NCBI RefSeq assembly: GCF_000143415.4
Contig: NW_003314303.1
Span: forward strand, 488,094-552,093
Origin: Selaginella moellendorffii
Taxonomy: Eukaryota > Streptophyta > Lycopodiopsida > Selaginellales > Selaginellaceae
Direction: 5' to 3'
Length of the DNA: 64,000 bases
Shown here: piece by piece, positions 1 through 9,821 of the stretch
Position numbering within the stretch: position 1 is the stretch's first letter
Layout: the number at the start of each line of letters is the position of its first letter
Program-made: the position numbers and the translations under genes
Notes under the pieces: generated by a model
What the model was told of the DNA's origin: nothing
The model's input: only the letters and a program-made list of their open reading frames with translations
The model's database searches: none

Positions 1-973
1 AATGACATGCTTAATAAAGAGTCTTTGCACAACTAAGTTAGTGACCCCTCCATCCTTCTTTTTGGAGTATCATTTAGTTTATCAAGTGTTTAATTTCCAA
101 ACTCATTTTTATAATAAGAGGTTTTCCTATTATTCTTTCTGTGTTAGTTGAGACAATCTCAAATTTATCTTCTATTACTTGGGTTGTTGCCATATATTCC
201 CATCTATATTTGTGTTATGGGGTAGAGCCATTTTTTATTTTTTATGACAATAGCCATACACACATATGTGCACGGGATGAGATGGACTTAGTTGTGCATG
301 TGGGCAATCTTAGGTTTAAACTTTAGTTGTTATAGGTGGTGCTAAATTAAGTTTTCGACCTCATCCTTGGTAAAAATTGTTGGAGTGCAATCATGCTAAG
401 TGTGCTTTTGAGGCTTCTTCCTCTTGTCCCATACTTCTTTATATTTCTTCCATTCTTTTAACTTTTGTTCCTCTTTGTCCTTGTACTTTTGCATTTTCTT
501 TCATCACTTTTGTCTCCCTATTACTTCCTCTTATGTTTTCATCTTGCTCTTTTATTGAATTTTCAAATTTATTCAACAATCTTTATGTTGTAGCAATTGA
601 TTGGCTCATGAAAAAGTAGGTTGATCCTTTTGAATTTGACTTATCATTTGGGCAAAAGATTGCAACATGTCATCTTATTCTAATTGGGGATGCTAATCTA
701 TTCAAGGTTGTTATTTGTTATTAACTACCAAAGAAGATTAAAAGTTTATACACAAACATTAATAGGACGTTGGAAAATGGTGTTATCCGAAAGTCGTAAA
801 GTCCTTGGGCATGTGAACTTCATCTTGTCATAAAGATTGATGGGAGTACTCACTTTTGCATCAATTATCTATTGTTAAATGAAGTGACTATCTTGAATAA
901 ATATCCTCTTCTTCACACTATTGATCTTTTAGATCATCTAGGGAGAAGTTGTTTGTTCATCAAATTAAATTTT
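1..973 (+). pseudogene. E0 decayed Ty3/gypsy pol, left piece (start of reverse transcriptase)
   Basis: AT-rich DNA whose last third still reads as the N-terminal part of a gypsy reverse transcriptase. Around 820-973 one reading gives KIDGSTHFCINYLLLNEVTI, then NKYPLLHTIDLLDHLG and FIKLNF. These match the family pattern DGSWRFCVDYRxLN, YPLPxIDxLLDxL and SKLDL. Upstream, 640-800 resembles the palm entry region (HxIxLxxG...SPWA) with stops. The first 600 bases hold only two short open stretches (141-326, 377-619) that I do not recognise. The reading is cut at 973 by the LTR of element A and resumes at 8738, so this is the target into which A jumped. Stops and frame changes show it is long dead. 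Confidence 0.75.
969..973. repeat. Target-site duplication of element A, left copy (ATTTT)
   Basis: ATTTT immediately precedes the LTR start TGTAAGG. The same five bases follow the last LTR end at 8733-8737. Five-bp duplications are usual for Ty3/gypsy insertion. Confidence 0.8.
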
Positions 974-2115
974 TGTAAGGAACCAACTCCCCGAGATGTC
1001 GTAGGCTAAAGGATCCCTAAAAGCATGATCGAAAGGACAAAGAGTTCATCGGATAAGACCGAGTCGAAGATCGAGTCCAAGACCGACTCTGAGACCGAGT
1101 TCGAGATAGAGTCTGGGATCGAGTTGAGGCCGAATCGGAGACCGAGTTCAAGACCAAGTTCAAGAAAGAGTCCAAGATCCAAATCGGGTCCGAGACCAAG
1201 TCCGAGGTCGAGTCCGAAGTCGAGTCCGAGATCGGGTCCGAGATCGAGTCCGAAATCGAGTCCGAGACTAAGTCCGAAGTCAGGTCCGAGATCGAGTCCG
1301 AGATCGATTATGAGACTAAGTCCAAATACTAATACAGCTCAAGGGGTGAAAGCCCAAAGCGTGCGTCTCCCAGGGGGGGGTTGCAGGGGGTTCCAAAAGT
1401 ATAGTAGGGATAGTGAGGTCTAGAAACTAGTCTTGAAGGAACTCTCCAGTGGTGCTTCCAAACTGACTCGAGGTTGAGACTGGGGCCGAGGGGCCTTGGG
1501 TGGGAGTGAGCATGGGCTTGGGTGGTGCCGGAGGGGCCACCCAGGGAAGTGCTCAAGAGCAGCTCCCACTCCCGAAAGGGAAACCGACTGCGGTGCTCCC
1601 GGCTCATGTGGAGTGGTGCCTCACTTGAGTACCTTGTGGTTCATTGGTCCTCACCCTTCCTAGGGGCTTGGGCCTTCCCTTCGGGATGGAAGTGGGGGGG
1701 TAGAGGTACCCATACCGGGCCGTTAGGCCACGGTGTTTCGCCCCGTCGTCCCGAAGCAAGTGCTGCACCCAAGGCTTGGGATTTAGAGGGTCCCATGATC
1801 AAGTCTTGTTGTACTAAGGGGTGTTAGGAATCTGGAGGCTTGGTGTGCTTGGCTGCTTGTGTCTGCGGGGAGTGTAGCCAAACCTTAAGTCCAGTCTAAC
1901 TCGGGGAGGGGGATTGGGAGAGATTTGGGAATCCGTGGATGGAAGGCTAACGCTCCGTTGCTCGTGTAGTGAGTAGCTGAAACCAAGTAGGACCAAGTAG
2001 GAGCTGGTACAATAGGCGAGAACCTTGGCGAGGGAACTTAGCACAAGTCAAGGCAGTGTTGATCGGATAGACGAGGTAAGCTGGTAAATTGGAAAGGAAA
2101 AATTTGTGGCTTACA
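974..2115 (+). repeat. Element A 5' LTR
   Basis: About 1142 bp, starting TGTAAGGAACC and ending GTGGCTTACA, closely matching 7313-8565. It contains a GAGTCCGAGATC-type purine tandem repeat (about 1040-1325), a conserved module (about 1336-1415) shared with LTRs of other families here, and a G run. The internal sequence after it lacks the TGGTATCGGAGC primer site that follows the other LTR, showing a small deletion at the 5' junction. Confidence 0.9.
1040..1325. repeat. GAGTCC/GAGATC purine tandem repeat inside LTR A
   Basis: A 6/12-bp degenerate tandem of GAGTCC, GAGATC and GAGACC units. It creates spurious Ser/Pro/Arg-rich open frames (for example 1025-1423). Equivalent arrays lie at 7390-7755, 31190-31450, 37745-38055, 44525-44870 and 46496-46860. 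Confidence 0.85.
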
Positions 2116-2160
2116 ATTCTTCTTCAGTTCTAGTGAAGGATAGAGGCGGATTGCTGGGAG

Positions 2161-3240
2161 ATGGCAAAGGCAGGGCGTAAGCGAACCCAGGCGGAGATGG
2201 AACCTCCGCCAGAGTTGGAGCCTCCGGTCGAACAAGAGGCTATGGATGAGGAATCCATGGATGAGGAGGACTCCAGTGAGGAAACTTCTAAACAGGAGTC
2301 CGGTGGCGAGGTTCGGTCGTCCAAGGCTCGATTGGACGTTCTAGAAGGACAATTGGCATAGACCAATGCCCTGCTGGAGACTCTCGTACGCAAGCTAAAG
2401 CGTGACGAGAAGTAGAAGAAAAAGCAAAAGACTGCGGATGCTGGTAGCGCAGAAGGTGCGGACCTTTCTGTAGGGACTGAGGCAAGACCAGACAAGGTTG
2501 AACAAACCGAAGTGGAATCAGTTCCTCATGCAGTTCCCAAGTACAAACCAAAGCCCCCACCGATCTTCAAGGGAGTGAACGACTATAAGGTGGTGGAGGA
2601 TTGGTTTTATGATATGGAGGAGTACTTCCGAGCGTTGTGGTTACCGAGCTCGGAGAAGGTCCCATGTGCGAAACCATATTTGGCAAATAATGCCAAGTCT
2701 TGGTGGAGAATGACAGAGGCCAACGAAGGACCGGTGGCCACTTGGGACATGATGAAGGCAAGGATCTGCGTGACTTACATTCCTCCGAATGCTACTCTGC
2801 ATCTAAGGGACGAGTTGAGTAGGCTGAAGCAAACCGGAACCATTCAAGAGTATGTGAATGGGTTTATGGCAAAGAGGATACTTGTCACAGATATGGGGGA
2901 TATGGATGCGTTCTATGCCTTCATATCAGGTTTGCAAACCTGGGCTCGTGGTGAGGTGATGCGGTGGAACTCGACCAACTACATGGAAGCGTTGGATGCG
3001 GCTATCAAGGTGCATTTCAACGATAACCTGCGAAAGGGGAACACGACGGGGTTGGGGTCCACGTTTAGCAAAGGGGCCAAACCAAGGGGAACGTATAGCT
3101 GAGGGAAATTCAAGAAGAGTTTCTCTAAGAATGAGTCCTCGGGGTTCCGGAAAGGCAAATCTGGTGGCCAGCAAGCGAGTACATGGGGGAGTCAAGCAAA
3201 AAGAGACAAACCCACGGATAAGAAGGTCAAGTCATATAGT
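2161..3240 (+). pseudogene. Element A gag (capsid), broken
   Basis: Begins MAKAGRKRTQAEMEPPPELE with an acidic, Pro/Glu-rich N-terminus of about 65 residues. The frame is stopped by TAG near 2358 and again near 2415, then runs openly from about 2420 to 3102. That part has the gypsy capsid (retrotrans_gag) look: YKVVEDWFYDMEEYFRAL, KSWWRMTEA, TYIPPNATLHLRDELSRLKQ, TIQEYVNGFMAK. Gag packages genomic RNA into cytoplasmic virus-like particles. A TGA near 3102 and a 1-nt frameshift near 3247 separate it from the zinc knuckle. The family identity is clear but the gene is not functional. Confidence 0.85.
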
Positions 3241-3242
3241 AG

Positions 3243-3911
3243 ATGGGAAATAACATATGCTACAACTGCGGTGAAGCGGGACACTTTTCGAGGGAATGTC
3301 CCTACCCGAAGAAGGCCAGAGCCAATATGGCTATCAAGTCGGGTGAAGTCCAAACTGAGGTATGTGATCCAGTCCCTAATTCAAAGTTACTCATTACACG
3401 AGCAACTTTGGTAGAGAGTCATTCGCGACATCTACTAGCCCTCCGAGGGAAGCTTGGAGGTAGCTTTGTTAAGATCCTTATTGACACGGGTGCTTCGGAT
3501 AATTTTGTGGCTGCAGACATAGTCCGGCAAGCTGGACTAATGGTGCAGTGGCTAGGCGAACCAAGGACTATAGAGTTTGTTCAAGGTAGCCAAAACACCG
3601 ATGAGGTACTTCGACAAGCGAGAGTCGAAGTAGGGACTTGGAAGGTGGACATGGATTTCACCGTGTTGGACATGGCAGGATTTGACGTGATCTTCGGAAT
3701 GGATTGGTTCAATCGGTTCGTGGTAGCCTTGCATGGACAAGGTAGGAACCTTGTGGTACTGGCGAATGCCCAAGGAAGAAGATCTAGGGTGGAGGCCCAG
3801 GATCTAAAGGTAGGGCAAAACAAGGCCAAAGATTCTTGCTTAAACCTGGTGTCCACGAAAGGACAACTCACTAAAGGAAGCCTTTTTGTGCTTGCTCTCG
3901 GTGAAGAGTGA
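3243..3911 (+). pseudogene. Element A zinc knuckle plus aspartic protease (222-aa open segment)
   Basis: An open segment encoding a CCHC zinc knuckle (CYNCGEAGHFSREC, residues about 5-18) followed by a retropepsin-like aspartic protease. Its active-site motif is ILIDTGASDNFVA (about residue 79) and its downstream signature is VIFGMDWF. In the intact element this would be the end of gag and the protease that matures the polyprotein. It is separated from the capsid by a single-base frameshift at the MGNN start, which is therefore not a true start codon. The downstream link to RT is broken near 3911. Confidence 0.85.
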
Positions 3912-3951
3912 CAAAAAGACAGGAACGGAAGAAGTACCTTTAGTGATTTAG

Positions 3952-5600
3952 CGGATGTTGGACCAATTCCAGGATACCATGCCGGAGGAGCTACCGATAG
4001 GGTTGCCCCCCGCACGACCGATAGAACATAAGATTGAGTTGGTCGAGGGTGCTGAGGCGGTGGTTTGTCCCCCCTATCGTTTGAACGAAAAGGAACTCAA
4101 GGAGCTCAAGTGCCAACTAAAGGAGTTGGTGGACAAAGGGTATGTTAGGTTGAGCAAGTCGCTGTATGGGGCGCTGGTGTTATTTGTGAAAAAGAAAGAT
4201 GGATCTATGTGCATATGCATAGATTATCGGTTGCTCAACAAGTATACAAAGAAGAACAAATACCCTTTGCCCAGGATTGAGGACCTATTCGATAGGTTGG
4301 GAAAGGCAAAATACTTCCGAGGATTGACCCTACCAAATCAGGGTAGCCAAGGAAGATGTCGAGAAGACAACCTGTCGAACGAGGTATGGGAGCTTTGAGT
4401 TTCTGGTGATGCCCTTCGGGCTATGCAATGCGCCGGCAACGTTTTCGGCGCTAATGAACCACATCTTTGTACCCTATCTGGATCACTTCGTGGTAGTCTA
4501 TATCGACGACATCCTGATCTATAGCTAGACACTAGAGGAGCATGCCGAACACTTGGCGAAGTGTTTGAGAAACTAAGGGAACACAAGCTATATGCTAAAG
4601 AGAGCAAATGTGACTTTGCTCAACAAGAGGTAAAGTTTCTTAGGCATGTGGTGGGCCAGGATAGGCTCAAGGTGGACCCGGAGAAGGTCCAAGCGATCCA
4701 GGAATGGGAGCGACCATCGAATATACATGAGTTGAGGGTGTTCTTGGGGCTATGCAACTACTACCGAAAGTTTATCAAACACTATTCAAGAGTAGTCTTG
4801 CCCTTAACGGACCAAACAGGAAAAGGGAAGATGGTATGGACAGCGGAATGTGAGGCGGCATTCGTCCACCTCAAAGGGAAGTTGAGGAAGGCTCCCGTGT
4901 TGGCATTACTAGACTTTAGTAAGGACTTTGAGGTAGAAACGGATGCTTCGGACTTTGCATTGGGCGCAGTTTTGAAGCAAGACAACCATCCAGTAGCGTT
5001 CTTCTCGAAGAAGTTGGACAAGGCTCAATGGAAGTGGCCTGCCCACGACAAGGAATTGTTTGTGGTGGTCAAGGCGCTCAAGGAGTGGCGACACTACCTT
5101 GGGAGACACTTCAAGGTTTACACGGACAATGTGGCAACAAAACACTTCTTGTCACAGCCCGACTTAAGAGGGAAACAGGGTCAGCGGGCCAATGCCTTAG
5201 CTGAGTTTGATTGCGAGATCCTGTACAAGCCTGGGAAGAGCAATATCGTGGTGGATACGCTAAGTCGAAAAGTGAGCTTGAGGTTGGCAATATCCAGCGC
5301 GATAGCAACCTTTTGGGACGATGTGCGGACAGCATATGAGAATGATGGTCTAGCACAAGAAGTGTTGCTGAGGAATCTAGAGGCACGGGAAGCTCACCAG
5401 AGAGGTGAGCTGCCAACGGAAGAGAAAACGGGCTATGCAGAACGCAACGGACTCATCTATTACAAGCAAACGAGGGTGTATGTTTCAGAAGGGGAACTAA
5501 AGAAGGTAGCCTTAGAAGAGTGTCATGACGGACCTCTTGCGGGACACGGCAGAGTGCCCAAGACAATGGGCTTACTTAAGAGGAAGTACCATTAGCCAGA
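3952..5600 (+). pseudogene. Element A reverse transcriptase and RNase H, frameshifted
   Basis: Copies element RNA into cDNA in the intact family. The RT starts around 3955-4320 (PPYRLNEKELKELK, FVKKKDGSMCICIDYRLLN, YPLPRIEDLF). It shifts frame near 4320-4400 to [17 protein letters not shown] and the catalytic YIDDILIYS (about 4495-4524), meets a TAG directly after, and shifts again at about 4560. From 4561 a long open segment gives the RT thumb (REHKLYAKESKCDF, LRVFLGLCNYYRKF) and RNase H (EVETDASDFALGAVLKQ, FFSKKLDKAQWKWPAHDKEL, HYLGRHFKVYTDN). Two or three frame changes and one stop make it a pseudogene. Confidence 0.9.
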
Positions 5601-6010
5601 TATGGCTAAGGACGTCCAAGACTATGTAAAGACATGTCCAACATGTCAGCAGGTCAAAGCCGTGACTAAGGTTAGTGGGGGCTTGTTGCAAAGCATCCCA
5701 ATTCCAGATCGTCCGTGGAAATGTCTTATGATGGACTTCATCACGGGACTCCCCCCAAGCGGGGGGTTTGATGCGATATTTGTGGTGGTGGATCGATTTT
5801 CGAAAATGGCATATTTCATACCCACCACAACGGAAGTGGATGCGGAAGGTGTGGCAAAACTGTTCTTCAAACAAGTGGTTCGAGTGCGGGGAAGGCCGGA
5901 AGAGATCATCTCAGATCGAGATAAGATCTTCACTAGTAGGTTTTGGAGGACTCTCCTGGAACAGTATCGCACCAAGTTGAAATTCAGCACAGCCTATCAC
6001 CCACAGACAG

Positions 6011-6057
6011 GTATGGGGTATTAAGTCAAGTTTGATAGCACTAACACTTCTTGACAG
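6011..6057 (+). other. Apparent 47-nt intron in element A integrase
   Basis: Starts GTATGG, ends CTTGACAG, with an A-containing branch-like stretch CTAACAC about 15 nt upstream of the end. Its removal restores the integrase motif HPQTDGQ. It contains an in-frame stop if retained. Confidence 0.7.
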
Positions 6058-6475
6058 ATGGACAAATGGAAAGGGTGAATAGGCAGCTGGAGGATTATTT
6101 GCGATGCTATGTCTCGGGAGACGAGACCGATTGGGTAAGTCATTTGGGACTTGCGGAAATGTGTTATAACAACTCACCACATTCGAGTATCGGGGTGAGT
6201 CCATGGGAAGTCATCAATGGGCGAGCTATTGAAGGTCCTGTGGAACTCGGCGTGGCCGAGTATCATGGAGAGCTACCCGCAGTGGAGGCATTCACGGCGG
6301 AAAGACTCAGCATTTGGAATCTAGTGAGGGATTCCTTGGAACGGGCTCAACAAAGGCAAACCAAATACGCGAACTAGAAGCGTCGGGATGTAGAGTTCCA
6401 AGCTGGGGAGAAGGTGTGGCTGAACACCAAGAACCTCAGGCTACCAAGTGGGATCAGCCGAAAGTTGACCCAAAG

Positions 6476-6527
6476 GTAAAAATGCATGTATTCCTGTAAA
6501 TGAATTGATCTTGAGTTCCTTAATCAG
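6476..6527 (+). other. Apparent 52-nt intron in element A integrase C-terminus
   Basis: Starts GTAAAAATG, ends TTAATCAG. Removal joins ...KLTQ to RFVGPYEI in frame, the family's usual (L/K)(S/T)xRFxGPYxI motif. The size matches the introns of the DNA transposon genes in this window. Confidence 0.7.
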
Positions 6528-6984
6528 GTTCGTGGGGCCTTATGAGATTGAGGCACGAATCGGTAAAGTGGCTTACCATCTCCGACTTCCTCGAGAGATG
6601 GGGAAGATGCATCCAGTGTTCCACGTGAACTTACTCAAGCTGTACTTTGGGGATCCGCTTCGCAAGGACCAAGTGAGACCTTTACCCGAGGTTATCCAAG
6701 GGGAAGAGGAATACGAAGTTGAGGCTATCCTCAATGCGCGCAAGAGCAAGTGACAAAGATGCGAGGTGAGAGAGTTCCATGTGAAGTGGAAAGGATTTCC
6801 ACACTGCGAAGCAACATGGGAACCGGAGGAGAACCTAGCGAACGCGCGAGATCTAGTGGAGGAATTTCTACAAGGCAGAACTCTATGTACTTATGCAAAG
6901 TTCAATTAAAATATCAATTTGCAAAGTTGAGCAAGTGGCATATGTTGGGACCCGAAGGCGCGCCGAAGGTAAGCTAATTAGCAT

Positions 6985-7140
6985 GGGTTAGCTATGTCGA
7001 CTAGGCGTAGGGCACTACGCCTGACTCCCTATGGGGATGTCGAATCCGTAAACGTATTCTACGGAGGTTGGGTTTGAGTCCCAACCCCCTAGTAAAGCAA
7101 GGCTGGGTTCAAGTCCCGACCTCATACTAGGGCGTGGTGA
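6985..7140 (+). other. Array of hairpins, including a tRNA T-arm-like hairpin, in element A 3' UTR
   Basis: Consecutive inverted repeats: AGGCGTAG/CTACGCCT (7003-7022), an imperfect GAC..CCC/GGGG..GTC (7023-7041), CCGTA/TACGG (7046-7064) and GTTGGG-TTTGAGT-CCCAAC (7067-7085). The last has the stem and 7-nt loop of a tRNA T arm. A second T-arm-like copy (GGGTTCAAGTCCC) lies about 7103-7115. Element F carries the same order at 41513-41590 with different stem bases. Confidence 0.6.
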
Positions 7141-7300
7141 GGTGAGGAGTATAGGGACACCTATATTCCGTTGTCATGGGCTCTTGGCTGGGGAGGCTAA
7201 CTTAGGCACACCGCTAAGTGGGGGGATGCCCCCGGAGACATGGTCAGGAAGTCGTAGGATAAGAAAGAGACGTTCGATGTGGGCATCGAACTTCTTCTAT

Positions 7301-7312
7301 GGGTGGTGGAGT
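7301..7312 (+). promoter_or_regulatory. Polypurine tract of element A
   Basis: GGGTGGTGGAGT abuts the 3' LTR start TGTAAGG, the expected position of the plus-strand primer. The same sequence abuts the 3' LTR of element F. Confidence 0.7.
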
Positions 7313-8565
7313 TGTAAGGAACCGACTCCCCGAGATGTCGCAGGCTAAAGGATCCCCGAAAGCATGAACGAAAGGACAAAGAGTTCATCGGATAGGACCG
7401 AGTCAAAGATCAAGTCCAAGACCGACTCTGAGACTGAGTTCGAGATAGAGTCTAGGATTGAGTCGAGGCTGAATCAGAGACCAAGTTCGAGACCGAGTTG
7501 AGACAGAGTCCAAGTTCCAAATCGGGTCCGAGACCGAGTCTGAGGTCGAGTCCGAAGTCGAGTCCCAGATCGGGTCCGAGATCGAGTCCGAAATCGAGTC
7601 CGAGACCAAGTCCAAAGTCGGGTCCGAGACCGAGTCCGAGGTCGAGTCCGAAGTCGAGTCCGAGATCGGGTCCGAGATCAAGTTTGAAATCGAGTCCGAG
7701 ACCAAGTCCGAAGTCGGGTCCAAGATCTAGTCTGAGATCGATTCTGAGACTAAATCCAAATACTAATACAGCTCAAGGGGTGAAAGCCCAAAGCGTGCGT
7801 CTCCCAGGCGGGGGGGGGGGGGGGGGGGGCTGCAGGGGGTTCCAAAAGTATAGTAGGGATAGTGAAGTCTAGGAACCAGTCTTGAAGGAACTCTCCAGTG
7901 GTGCTTCCAAACTAACTCAAGGTTGAGACTGGGGCCGAGGGGCCTTGGGTGGGAGTGAGCATGGGCTTGGGTGGTGCCAGAGGGGCCACCCAGGGAAGTG
8001 CTCAAGAGCAGCTCCCACTCCCGAAAGGGAAACCGACTGCGGTGCTCCCGGCTCATGTGGAGTGGTGCCCCACTTGAGTACCTTGTGGCTCATTGGTCCT
8101 CGCCCTTCCTAGGGGCTTGGGCCTTCCCTTCGGGATGGAAGTGGGGGGGTAGAGGTACCCATACTGGGCCGTTAGGCCACGGTGTTTTGCACCGTCGTCC
8201 TAAAGCAAGTGTTGCACCCAAGGCTTGGGATTTAGAGGGTCCCATGATTAAGTCTTGTGGTACCAAGGGGTGTTAGGAACCTGGAGGCTTGGTGTGCTTG
8301 GCTGCTTGTGCCTGCAGGGAGTGTAGCCGAACCTTAAGTCCAGTCTAACCTGGGGAGGGGGATTGGGAGAGATTTGGGAATCCGTGGATGGAAGGCTAAC
8401 GCTCCGTTGCTCGTGCAGTGAGTAGCTGAAACCAAGTAGGACCAAGTAGGAGCTGGTACAATAGGCGAGAACCTTGGCGAGGGAACTTAGCACAAGTCAA
8501 GGCAGTGTTGGTCGGATAGACGAGGTAAGCTGACAAATTGGAAAGGACAAAATTTGTGGCTTACA
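7313..8565 (+). repeat. Element A second LTR
   Basis: About 1253 bp, TG...CA, aligned along its whole length with 974-2115. It is longer because the purine tandem repeat (about 7390-7755) and the G run (7810-7829, 20 G) have expanded. It is followed by a primer site, so it also acted as the 5' LTR of a second tandem unit. Confidence 0.9.
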
Positions 8566-8732
8566 ATTTGGTATCGGAGCCTTTTCCTCAGTTCTAGCGA
8601 AGGATAGAGGCGGATTGCTGGGAAATAGCAAAGGCAGGGCGTAAGTGAACCCAGGCGAGGGAACTTAGCACAAGTCAAGGCAGTGTTGGTCGGATAGACG
8701 AGGTAAGCTGGCAAATTGGAAAGAAAAAATTT
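8566..8732 (+). repeat. PBS, leader scrap and third LTR end of element A
   Basis: TGGTATCGGAGC at 8569-8580 fits a primer site for initiator tRNA-Met. It is followed by about 75 bp equal to the leader and first gag codons (compare 2120-2200). At GGCGAGG (about 8654-8660) the sequence jumps to the last 75 bp of the LTR, ending CTTATA at 8732. The shared GGCG(A) at the jump suggests microhomology-mediated loss of a second internal region in a tandem LTR-internal-LTR array. Confidence 0.7.
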
Positions 8733-8737
8733 GTGGC
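8733..8737. repeat. Target-site duplication of element A, right copy (ATTTT)
   Basis: Matches 969-973. Joining 973 to 8738 restores the E0 RT reading. Confidence 0.8.
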
Positions 8738-9797
8738 TTATAATTTTGTATTGGTAAGTGCTAATGACTAAGAATGATACTCATAAAATTTGTTTTTTAT
8801 ACACCAATTTGGTTTGTATGAGGTCTTGGTGATGCTATTCAATTTGAACAATACTTCAACGATTTTCCAATAGATGATAAATGAGGTTCTTTGCAATATG
8901 CCAAAGATAACTACTAATTTCATTAATGATATCTTGATCCATTCAAAGGGGATGTGAGAAGAGCATATCTATGATGTTCATAAGGTGTTAAATTGGTTAT
9001 AGGTTGTTGGTTTAAAGCTAAAACAGTCAAAATGTATATTTGGGTCCAAAGACACAATTTATCTTAGGTCCTATATTTTTTTATGAAGGTTTGCAAATTA
9101 ATCATAACAAACTTGTGGCTATTTTAAAGTTTCTTACTAAGAAGTGTGTGAATGATGTGTAGTGTTTTTTGGGCAAAGTGCAATATCTTGGTCATTTTGT
9201 TAATCATCTTTTGATTGCATTACACTGTTGCAAGTATTGTTAAAGTTGTTAACATCATTTTTCATCTAGTCTGAGGACTGTGAATAAACATTTACAAATC
9301 TAAAAAAGCTATTAATAATTCTTTCAATTTTGGCATGTTTCATTTTACATGTGGATGCTTTGGATATCAATCTTGACAGTGTCTTAATGCAAGAGAGTAT
9401 GAGTGTGCCTTGTCAAAATCATCCCATTGCATTCATTAGCCATACATTATAATTAATAGTTTAGGGTTTCAAGAAGCTTTATATGTATTTGTATAGTTCT
9501 CGAATGTTGATAAAAGGTGATTATGCTATGGCTACTTTGTTATTAAAGTGGAAGAATTATGTTGGTTGTACTCCTTAGTGGGCTCTAAAGTTTTGATATA
9601 TAATTTCAAGATTGTTCATCACCCAAAGAATTTTATAGCTGATGTTGATGTGCTTTCTCAAGCTCTTCTCCCTTCTTCTTGATAAACTAGTTATTCTAGC
9701 ATTTGTTAATTTTCTAGATGAGGATTCCATGCTAACAGTAATTGTTATACTTGATATTCAAAATTCATAAGGTGTAGAGCAAAAATTACCTTCTGTT
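8738..9797 (+). pseudogene. E0 decayed gypsy pol, middle piece (RT to RNase H)
   Basis: Continues the RT interrupted at 973: YEVLVMLFNLNNTSTIFQ corresponds to YExxVMPFGLxNAPxTFQ, then NDILIHSKGM (the DD motif decayed to ND), EEHIYDVHKVL and LKLKQSKCIF. RNase H traces follow, with the NxxADALSR-like end seen as HPKNFIADVDVLSQAL (about 9620-9665). Many stops and frame changes. It ends abruptly at the transposon terminus at 9798. The integrase part lies at 28876-29796, so the 19-kb inverted structure sits between RNase H and integrase. Confidence 0.75.
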
Positions 9798-9821
9798 AAG
9801 CTCTATTTCGTTAAAGTGGGA
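9798..9821 (+). repeat. Transposon TIR, copy 1 outer end
   Basis: 24 bp beginning AAGCTCTATTTCGTTAAAG and ending TGGGA. It is repeated inverted at 28852-28875 and directly at 54871-54894 (the opposite terminus of copy 3), so both termini of the element share it. Confidence 0.85.

Larger units (their letters stand above)
5560..6899 (+). pseudogene. Element A integrase and chromodomain with two apparent introns
   Basis: Integrase inserts the cDNA. The zinc-binding H2C2 part (HGRVPKTMG to CPTCQQVK) leads into the catalytic core, with D in LMMDFITGLP and D in EIISDRDKIF. The final catalytic Glu (GQMERVN) lies after a 47-nt GT-AG interruption at 6011-6057. Removing that segment restores YHPQT-DGQMERVN exactly. 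A second GT-AG segment, 6476-6527 (52 nt), if removed joins RKLTQ-RFVGPYEI in frame. The GPY/F-like tail is followed by a chromodomain (EEYEVEAILNARKSK, then VREFHVKWKGFPHCEATWEP) that usually targets integration to marked chromatin. In-frame stops at about 6375 (TAG) and 6751 (TGA), plus a TAG near 5593, disable it. Confidence 0.85.
974..8732 (+). mobile_element. Element A: chromodomain Ty3/gypsy LTR retrotransposon, degraded
   Basis: Order on the plus strand is LTR, gag, zinc knuckle/protease, RT, RNase H, integrase, chromodomain, structured 3' UTR, polypurine tract, LTR, which is Ty3/gypsy chromovirus order. The flanking TSD is ATTTT. The PBS expected after the 5' LTR is deleted, and several stops and frameshifts break the polyprotein, so this copy is non-autonomous. 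After the second LTR come a PBS, about 75 bp of leader and a third LTR end, so the 3' side is a collapsed multi-LTR array. Two short introns appear to interrupt the integrase. Confidence 0.9.

Noticed and set aside
1025-1423. Open frame rich in Arg/Ser/Pro, like an SR splicing factor (also 7498-7872)
   Set aside because: It is the translation of the GAGTCC/GAGATC tandem repeat inside LTR A; equivalent artefacts occur at every such array.
6985-7115. tRNA gene, from the T-arm-like hairpin and neighbouring stems
   Set aside because: No acceptor stem closes the array, the anticodon arm is imperfect, and it lies at a fixed place in retrotransposon 3' UTRs. Kept only as a structured UTR.
9785-9800. 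Target-site duplication for the transposon pair (TTA on both sides)
   Set aside because: Three matching T/A bases depend on where the TIR edge is drawn and are not convincing in AT-rich DNA.
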